Source: Arcobacter sp. (lineage in GTDB: Bacteria > Campylobacterota > Campylobacteria > Campylobacterales > Arcobacteraceae). Taken from it: a stretch of 20,060 nt of DNA. The DNA lies in the NCBI GenBank assembly GCA_030635995.1, contig DAOVXU010000009.1:1-20060 (forward strand), given 5' to 3'. The notes under the pieces were generated by a model. The model made no database searches. It saw nothing but the letters and a program-made list of their open reading frames with translations, and was not told where the DNA came from. Of the stretch, positions 14,377-20,060 are shown piece after piece. The position numbers and the translations under genes were made by a program. Numbering within the stretch: position 1 is the stretch's first letter; each line of letters opens with the position of its first letter.

Positions 14377-15424
14377 ATTTTTTTCTTTCTTGGTGTTCAC
14401 TATGATCTTTCATACATCTATATATTAAACTTTCAACATTATCTTTTTGATGAAAGTGTGACATCCCACCTGTAAAATTTAACTCTAATTTATCTAATAA
14501 TATTCGTGGTTGTATTAGATTGTTTATCATTTTTGAGATATTAAAATTTGGTGTATTTGTTAGTACTATATAAAACATTCCATTATCAATATACTGAACC
14601 ATATCATAGTTTCTAAGTGTATTTTTAAAATATCTTAATGTTGCATTTATTATAATATCTGTTTTTGTTCTATATAATGGTGAGTTAAATATCTCTATAA
14701 AATTATCTATTGAGATGAGTACAAGTGAAAATTTTGTATTTAAAGAACCGGCTCGTGCAATTTCCAATTTAAGTAGATCCTCAAATGAAAAACTTTCTTT
14801 TGCTATTTTTAATATTTTTTGTTTTAATTCTTTATTTTTTTTATCTAAAATATCTATCTTTTTACTTAATATTTCAATAACTTTATTATCATCTAAAATT
14901 TTATTTTTTAATTTTTTTATATCATCTGAATAATTTTTTGATTCTTCATCAAATTTACTTTTTAAAATATTTGTATCTTGTGCATTTTGGGAAACTTTTT
15001 TAACAATATGATTTTTTAAAGTTTTAAGTTGCTCTTTTGTTTTTGATAATAGTTTTTCTTCAGTCTCTTTTAATGATGTAACATCTAATATTGTAGATAC
15101 TCTATAACCAATTTCATCAATAAATATTGTTTTACCACTTACAATTGCAGGAAAACTATTATCATCTTCTCTTCTTAACTCTATCTCATAATATTCGCTA
15201 TTGTTGCTCTTTATTGCTTGTTCTATTTTCCATTTTTGATCTTCTGGTATAAAATCCATAATATTTCTATTATTTTGATAACTAGCCGATAAACCAAGTT
15301 TTTTAATTGCAGATTCATTTATAATAACAATATCTCCAGAAAGAGAAGATACTATTACTGATTCACTTACACAATTTAATGATTCTTTTAAATTTACTAA
15401 ATTCAATTTTGTATTAATGTTCAT
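14375..15424 (-). CDS. PAS - coiled coil - degenerate GGDEF protein
   Basis: This is a cytoplasmic sensor-like protein of 349 residues with no membrane segment. A PAS domain spans about 12-118 (SGDIVIINESAIKKLG near 29-44; a closing ILDVTSLKETEEKL at 112-125 runs into the linker). A lysine/glutamate-rich coiled coil fills about 117-208. The rest (about 212-340) has the shape of a GGDEF domain: FSLVLISIDNF for the strand with the metal aspartate, and later NFTGGMSHF. The signature position reads YIDNGMFYIVL (278-288) instead of R-x-GGDEF. It therefore should not make cyclic-di-GMP; a scaffold or ligand-sensing role is an inference. AAAAGGCGAT precedes the ATG. It starts 10 bases after dnaB and lies 10 bases before the exonuclease, so it is cotranscribed with both. 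Confidence 0.75.
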   Translation of the reverse strand: MNINTKLNLVNLKESLNCVSESVIVSSLSGDIVIINESAIKKLGLSASYQNNRNIMDFIPEDQKWKIEQAIKSNNSEYYEIELRREDDNSFPAIVSGKTIFIDEIGYRVSTILDVTSLKETEEKLLSKTKEQLKTLKNHIVKKVSQNAQDTNILKSKFDEESKNYSDDIKKLKNKILDDNKVIEILSKKIDILDKKNKELKQKILKIAKESFSFEDLLKLEIARAGSLNTKFSLVLISIDNFIEIFNSPLYRTKTDIIINATLRYFKNTLRNYDMVQYIDNGMFYIVLTNTPNFNISKMINNLIQPRILLDKLELNFTGGMSHFHQKDNVESLIYRCMKDHSEHQERKK

Positions 15425-15434
15425 ATATCGCCTT

Positions 15435-16907
15435 TTAAATATCTGGTATATCTATAACTGTATCAAAATCTTCCATAGGTATATCAATATTTGTTGGAAT
15501 TTGAGCATCTGATACACTTTCAAATGTTGTCATTACAGGTGCAGCACCATGTGGTGCATCTTTATCAACAAATTTAGTCAGTTCCTTATGGAAATCAAGT
15601 TTTACTGTGCCAGTTGGTCCATTTCTTTGTTTGCCTATTATTATCTCTGCTTCTTCAATAGGTTTATCTATAAAAGCACTTTTATAATCTTCCCCTTTAT
15701 CTTTTGACTCTTTTTCCTTTCTAGCCTCATCTCTCTCTTTATAAACATCATCTCTATATACAAACATAATAATATCTGCATCTTGTTCAATAGAACCAGA
15801 CTCTCTAATATCACTTAACATAGGTCTTTTATCTGGTCTCGCTTCTAAACCTCTATTTAACTGAGAAAGAGCAAGTATCGGTAGATCCATCTCTCTTGCA
15901 AGAAGTTTAAGCCCTCTTGATATCTCTGAAACCTCTTCATGTCTTGCTTTATTTCCAGTTCCTTGCATAAGTTGAAGATAATCAATAACAACCATTTTTA
16001 TATTATTTGTTGGATTACCTGCTATTTTCCGAACTCTTGCACGAAGTTGATTTATATTAACTGAACCACTATCATCAACAAAAAGTTTTTTAGTATTTAA
16101 ATCTTCAAAAGCAGTTGTAACTTTACTCCACTCTTTATCATCCAAATCACCTTTTCTTACATTTTGTAGAGGTATTCTTGTTTTTGCACTAAGTAATCTC
16201 ATCATAAGTTGTTCAGCAGGCATCTCTAAAGAGAAAAATATAACACCATTTCCATTTTCAACATTTTGTAGTGCTGTATTTAGTACAAATGAAGTTTTCC
16301 CCATAGCAGGACGAGCAGCAATTATTACTAAATCACCTTTATTGAACCCTGTAGTTTTACGGTCAAGTTCATCAAATCCTGTGGTTTCACCTATTAAATA
16401 AGCATTTCCTTGTGCTTTCATCTTTTCCATATGTAAAAGTGTATCAGTTGTTATTGTATACATATCTTTAAGTTCACTATTTGCACTATCTGTTGTTATT
16501 TTATATAAAGCATTCTGTACATAATCAACAGCTTCAGTAGCAGGTAACTCTTCCTCTATAGTTACTTTTTTTATTTGAGTTGCTAATTTTATTAATTCTC
16601 TTTTAACAGAAGCATCTTTTATCTCTTTTGCATAAGCAAGTGTATTTGTAATTGCATTTGCTGAAAGTATCTCTACAAGGATAGAATCATCAACCTCTTT
16701 TTGGTCTACTCTTTTTCGTATAAATTCTTCATCAATAGGTAAATCATCGCTATTAAGTCTCTCCATAACTTCAAAAACTTTTTTATGTGCAGGAAGATAG
16801 AAATCATTAGGTTTAATCAATCCCAATAAATCTTCTATAATCTCTGGATTAAAAAGTATTGAGCTTAAAACAGCTCTTTCTATATTGAGTGCATAAATAT
16901 TATCCAT
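15435..16907 (-). CDS. dnaB: Replicative DNA helicase DnaB
   Basis: DnaB is the hexameric 5'-3' helicase of the replication fork. The 490 residues have the N-terminal DnaB domain (about 5-105), a linker, and the RecA-like motor. Walker A is ARPAMGKTSF (198-207), the catalytic glutamate lies in FFSLEMP (224-230), Walker B is VVIDYLQLM (306-314), SQLNRGLE is at 348-355, the arginine-finger region RESGSIEQDAD is at 368-378, and KQRNGPTG is at 426-433. A charged insert (about 388-416) separates VYRDDVY from EAEIIIGKQRNG, where E. coli has only a short link, and an acidic tail of about 40 residues ends the protein. Extra C-terminal sequence is known in Helicobacter DnaB. No intein is present. The ATG directly follows the AsmA-like stop codon, with AAGGA about ten bases upstream. 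Confidence 0.97.
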   Translation of the reverse strand: MDNIYALNIERAVLSSILFNPEIIEDLLGLIKPNDFYLPAHKKVFEVMERLNSDDLPIDEEFIRKRVDQKEVDDSILVEILSANAITNTLAYAKEIKDASVKRELIKLATQIKKVTIEEELPATEAVDYVQNALYKITTDSANSELKDMYTITTDTLLHMEKMKAQGNAYLIGETTGFDELDRKTTGFNKGDLVIIAARPAMGKTSFVLNTALQNVENGNGVIFFSLEMPAEQLMMRLLSAKTRIPLQNVRKGDLDDKEWSKVTTAFEDLNTKKLFVDDSGSVNINQLRARVRKIAGNPTNNIKMVVIDYLQLMQGTGNKARHEEVSEISRGLKLLAREMDLPILALSQLNRGLEARPDKRPMLSDIRESGSIEQDADIIMFVYRDDVYKERDEARKEKESKDKGEDYKSAFIDKPIEEAEIIIGKQRNGPTGTVKLDFHKELTKFVDKDAPHGAAPVMTTFESVSDAQIPTNIDIPMEDFDTVIDIPDI

Positions 16908-19610
16908 CTATTCTTTTTCCTTGTTGTCTTTCTTATTATCAATAAATGGTAAAAAAGGGACACTCAATGTCCTTTTTATAACATTAAATGTCCCTTTAGC
17001 TGCATTCTTTATAGCATATGTTTCAAATGATTGTTCCTCAAATGTACCTTTAATATCAACTGTTGTTACAAAATTTCCATCATCTCCTGTAATTATATAT
17101 CCAAGTATAGGGATGTGATTTATAAACTTAGAATAATCTTTTAAAAATATTACATCTACATTTATATCTATAAGTTTTTCTTTAATATCGATTAAAGCTG
17201 TCCCTTTAAAATCTGTCATTTTACTTTTTGTATAGATATCAAATATATCAAGATAATTATATTTTATATCATAAATAAAGTTAATATTTCCACTTTTTAT
17301 ATAATAACCTTTCAAATCAAAATTAGTTTCACCCATTCTAAAAAGGGTAGGTAGAGCTAAAATAGGATTTATGATAGCGGGTGTTGTGTTTATAAATGAG
17401 ATTAAATTATTTAAAACTCTAACATTTTGTAAAGTAGTTTTATGAAAGTTAATTTCTGCTTCTATACTATCAAAAGTACCTTTGGCTGTAAAATCTAAAG
17501 TTCCATCTTTAAATAAATTTTTTTTAGCCAAGGCATTTATAAATTTATCACTCATATTTTTTGCTAGAATATTTATCTTTTTATCTTCTATATCTATTTG
17601 AATATTAAACTTTTCATTAGAAGGTTTTATTGTTATTTTTAATTTTTTATTTTTTCCTTTAACTTGAATAAAGTCAGTTTGAATCTTATTATTATCATAT
17701 TGTATTTTACTATTAAAAAGTTTTAAATCAATATTTGGATAAAGAGTAGATGAGTTATCATCCTCTTTATCACTTTTCATTTTAGTACTATTTATATCTA
17801 TATTTAAATCATTGATTGCAATATATGTTTTCTTGAATTCAGTGTCACTAAAAGCAACTAATTTCGAAGAAACTTTACTTTTCTTTAAGTTGATAAAATT
17901 TATATTTTCTAAAATCTTATTAAATTTATCAATACTTAAAATATGTTTTGTATTCGATTTATTTGTATATTTCAAGCCTAAATCTGGAATATTTAAATCC
18001 AAACCAGAAGTAAAATTTAGGTCATAACTAATATTTTTATTTTTAACTAATAGATATTTATCGTACGTTAATTGATTTATATCTAATTTTCCAAAGGATA
18101 TATTTTTATCTAAGTTAGTATTATTAGAAAGAACTATACTATTGTTATTTTCATCTTCTATACCTACATTTACTTTTAGTTTATTATTTGTGTAAAAAAT
18201 ATTTAAATTATGTAAACTTATATTATTATCAGCTATTTTTATTTTACTATTTGACTTTAAATTAACTTTACTATCTACTTTATAGTCTACAGTATACGAG
18301 ATGTTTTGTTTTTCTATTTTAAGGAAATTATCATAAATAAAATTATTTATATAAACATCACCAATAATTAAACTTTTATTTAAATTTATATTAGAGATTA
18401 ATTTATAACTATTATTGTTCTCATCCATTGCATTTGAAGTTGTACTTATACAGTTATTTTTAATATTAACTTTTAATTTATCAAGTGAAATATTTTTATC
18501 TTTAATATTTATTTTAAATTTTGATTTATCTTTTGAGATAAGATCAACTATTATATCAGACTTGAAATTAAGTTTAAAATTTAAATTTTGTTTTTTTATT
18601 TTAATAATATCTTCATATCTATAATTTAAAATTTCTATATCTCCAAGTACATTTTGTTTATCTAAATCTACATTGCTAAAAAGATTATAGTTATTATTAT
18701 TTTCATCATGTAATATGGTATTTAGTTTTATATAATTATCTTTTAAATTCATTTTCATATTATTTAATAAAAATCTTTGTTCCAATAATATAAAGTTTAC
18801 AGCTGGAGAGATTATTGTTAATTCATTATTTTTATATTCTATATCTAATAATTCTGAACTGAAATTTATATCATCATATTGAACTAAAGTATTTTTAATA
18901 TTTGCATTAAGGTATATATCTAGAGGATTATTATCAAATGGTAAATTTAATTTAAAATTTATATTATTAATTCCATTATATTGAACTATAGGAATTTCTA
19001 CACCATAATATTTAACAATATTAAGTAAATTAGGGTCTAATAAATTTTTACTATATAGATCAAGTTTTAAGATTAACGATGTGGTTAAATTTTCTAATAA
19101 TACGGTTGTTCCATCAATTTTAATTCCTGCCATTGATGGGTTTTTAAATTTTAAAGATAAATTGTCATTTCTATAGTTTAAATAAACAATATCACTTTTA
19201 ATATCAGAAAGATTTGTATCGTAATTAAATATTAAATTATTAAGTTCTAAAGTTTTAATCGGATTATTTATAAGATTATCTATTTGATTATTATTTAAAT
19301 TTATATCACCAGATAGTTTTAGACCTAAACTTTTATAATTTAAATCAGATATAGTTATTAAGTAATTTTCATCTATTTTATCAAAAGAGAGATTTGTATC
19401 AATAATCTGCTTAATTTTTGTAAGTTTATCTGTAATTGTTAAGTTTTTTAAATTTAAAATTAGTTTTTTATCATATTTTAAATACAATTTCGAAATATTA
19501 ATATTATCATAAGAAAGATTTGAAGCGGTGATCCCATACATTAAAACAGCAATAAAAGACATTACTATTAAAATTAAAACTTTCGATAAAAAAATAATTG
19601 TTTTTAACAT
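16908..19610 (-). CDS. Large AsmA/YhdP-like envelope protein (DUF3971-type)
   Basis: This is an inner-membrane-anchored periplasmic protein of 900 residues. It has one N-terminal helix (about 4-27) and then long, asparagine- and lysine-rich beta-strand sequence as in the AsmA/TamB/YhdP bridge-like superfamily, thought to move phospholipids between membranes. The C-terminal part carries family signatures: LNNLISFINTTPAIINPILALPTLF (about 727-751), INHIPILGYIITGDDGNFVTTVDIKGTF (about 832-859), and a final PFLPFIDNKKDNKEKE. An internal tandem repeat (units starting DENNN at 302, 396 and 487) lengthens the middle. The start at 19610 has AAAAGG and a TATAAT promoter upstream. It is the first gene of the operon with dnaB. 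Gene composition is very AT-rich, but the reading frame is intact. Exact subfamily is uncertain. Confidence 0.75.
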   Translation of the reverse strand: MLKTIIFLSKVLILIVMSFIAVLMYGITASNLSYDNINISKLYLKYDKKLILNLKNLTITDKLTKIKQIIDTNLSFDKIDENYLITISDLNYKSLGLKLSGDINLNNNQIDNLINNPIKTLELNNLIFNYDTNLSDIKSDIVYLNYRNDNLSLKFKNPSMAGIKIDGTTVLLENLTTSLILKLDLYSKNLLDPNLLNIVKYYGVEIPIVQYNGINNINFKLNLPFDNNPLDIYLNANIKNTLVQYDDINFSSELLDIEYKNNELTIISPAVNFILLEQRFLLNNMKMNLKDNYIKLNTILHDENNNNYNLFSNVDLDKQNVLGDIEILNYRYEDIIKIKKQNLNFKLNFKSDIIVDLISKDKSKFKINIKDKNISLDKLKVNIKNNCISTTSNAMDENNNSYKLISNINLNKSLIIGDVYINNFIYDNFLKIEKQNISYTVDYKVDSKVNLKSNSKIKIADNNISLHNLNIFYTNNKLKVNVGIEDENNNSIVLSNNTNLDKNISFGKLDINQLTYDKYLLVKNKNISYDLNFTSGLDLNIPDLGLKYTNKSNTKHILSIDKFNKILENINFINLKKSKVSSKLVAFSDTEFKKTYIAINDLNIDINSTKMKSDKEDDNSSTLYPNIDLKLFNSKIQYDNNKIQTDFIQVKGKNKKLKITIKPSNEKFNIQIDIEDKKINILAKNMSDKFINALAKKNLFKDGTLDFTAKGTFDSIEAEINFHKTTLQNVRVLNNLISFINTTPAIINPILALPTLFRMGETNFDLKGYYIKSGNINFIYDIKYNYLDIFDIYTKSKMTDFKGTALIDIKEKLIDINVDVIFLKDYSKFINHIPILGYIITGDDGNFVTTVDIKGTFEEQSFETYAIKNAAKGTFNVIKRTLSVPFLPFIDNKKDNKEKE
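17970..18707 (-). repeat. Threefold internal repeat in the AsmA-like protein
   Basis: Three units of about 91-94 residues start with DENNN at residues 302, 396 and 487. Each follows the pattern DENNN-x-Y/I-x-L-x-SN-x-(D/N)L-x-K, then GD/GK-x-x-I-x-x-(F/Y)-x-Y-(D/E), then K-x-(K/E)-(K/N)-x-N-(I/L)-(S/N)-(Y/F). The third copy decays after about 547. Divergence shows an old duplication, not a recent nucleotide repeat. Confidence 0.7.
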
Positions 19611-20060
19611 TATCGACCTTTTACTTATTTTAATAATTATAGCTAGCTACTACTTTACTTTAATTGTAGATTCAAAAAGAGTTGTATTTATCCCCAAAGG
19701 CTCTACAAGTTCTATTATATCATATTTAGATAAAAATGAGTATAGCCTTAATATTTTAGATAAATTATTAGTAAGGTTTATAGGTTATCCTCAAAGTGGT
19801 TGGATAGATTTAAAAACAGTAAAAATGACTAAATTTGATTTTTTATATAAACTTACCACTTCAAAAGCTGCATTAGTTAATATTACACTTATCCCTGGAG
19901 AAACATATTATTTCTTTTTAAGTGAATTATCTTTAAAGCTTAAAATTCCAAAAATTGTATTATTTCATACATATAAAAAGTTAGCTTTTAAAAAAGATGG
20001 AAATATAATATCTCAAACATATAGTTTACCAATAGGTATGAATGCAGATGATTTAATAAC
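19528..20060 (+). CDS. mltG: Endolytic murein transglycosylase MltG, N-terminal part (runs off window)
   Basis: MltG cleaves nascent peptidoglycan strands and is anchored in the inner membrane. The frame is open from 19513 to the window end (177 codons from the chosen start). It shows a membrane helix (IIDLLLILIIIASYYFTLIV) and then YceG-family sequence: VVFIPKGSTSSIISYL, and later VNITLIPGETYYFFLSEL, the two extended-strand repeats of the domain. The catalytic glutamate lies beyond the window. The only usual start codon I find before the helix is GTG at 19528, with AAGAAAG about ten bases upstream. No in-frame ATG occurs until after the first conserved segment. This start makes the gene overlap the divergent AsmA-like gene by 83 bases. 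The family call is firm; the start is moderate. Confidence 0.8.
   Translation, partial: MIPYIKTAIKDITIKIKTFDKKIIVFNIIDLLLILIIIASYYFTLIVDSKRVVFIPKGSTSSIISYLDKNEYSLNILDKLLVRFIGYPQSGWIDLKTVKMTKFDFLYKLTTSKAALVNITLIPGETYYFFLSELSLKLKIPKIVLFHTYKKLAFKKDGNIISQTYSLPIGMNADDLI
19636..19641 (-). promoter_or_regulatory. Promoter -10 box of the AsmA-like/dnaB operon, inside mltG
   Basis: The minus strand reads TATAAT preceded by GC. It predicts a start near 19629 and a 19-base leader containing AAAAGG before the ATG at 19610. It lies within the coding region of mltG on the other strand. Confidence 0.5.

Noticed and set aside
14365..14400. Longer start for the exonuclease
   Set aside because: It overlaps the upstream gene and gives a lysine-rich tail before the conserved MAKYILFDTETTG start, which has its own ribosome site.
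16908..19610. The AsmA-like frame as a decaying or foreign gene because of extreme AT and Asn/Lys content
   Set aside because: The frame is intact over 900 codons, conserved C-terminal signatures are present, and low-complexity Asn/Lys is normal for this family in AT-rich genomes.

Overview
This is an AT-rich chromosomal window from a Campylobacterota bacterium, most likely the Arcobacteraceae (Arcobacter or Aliarcobacter type). That placement is an inference from four things: a fused CcsBA cytochrome assembly protein, an oorDABC-type 2-oxoglutarate oxidoreductase, an epsilon-type octaheme hydroxylamine oxidoreductase (Hao) with an NrfH-like partner, and promoters with TATAAT-like -10 boxes but no clear -35 boxes. 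I see no rRNA, tRNA, CRISPR array, insertion sequence or phage gene.

Layout. 10-924 (+) is cmoB, a tRNA wobble-uridine modification enzyme. 1029-6878 (all -) is a respiratory and periplasmic block. In transcription order it holds an NrfH-like tetraheme quinol dehydrogenase, octaheme hao, a PEB4/SurA-like peptidyl-prolyl isomerase and ccsBA. The first two genes form an operon behind an extended -10 promoter, with a perfect Crp/Fnr-type palindrome centred at -41.5. A one-mismatch version of that palindrome lies at about -42.5 from a plausible promoter of ccsBA. 7145-7822 (+) is a lone secreted protein with a FISUMP/DUF1566-type domain. 7894-10798 (-) is oorDABC and 11440-13500 (-) is sucCD, consecutive steps around succinyl-CoA. 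A YqaA/DedA-like membrane protein gene (10962-11381, +) sits between these two operons on the opposite strand. 13624-19610 (-) is a tight four-gene run: a large AsmA/YhdP-like envelope protein, dnaB, a PAS/degenerate-GGDEF protein and a DEDDh exonuclease. The window ends inside mltG (+), whose only recognisable start overlaps the 5' end of the AsmA-like gene head to head.

How the genes work together. KGOR (OorDABC) and SucCD link 2-oxoglutarate, succinyl-CoA and succinate and pass low-potential electrons to ferredoxin. The NrfH-like/Hao pair would take electrons from menaquinol to a periplasmic nitrogen substrate (nitrite or hydroxylamine). The twelve heme c groups of that pair would be attached by a CcsBA-type synthase, and one is encoded 1.2 kb downstream of hao. 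The AsmA-like protein and MltG belong to envelope lipid and peptidoglycan metabolism.

Most genes are recognisable core genes. The strongest candidates for new biology are the Hao module with its precisely placed Fnr-type site, the matching weaker site at ccsBA, the mltG/AsmA overlap with a promoter inside coding sequence, and the degenerate GGDEF protein cotranscribed with dnaB.
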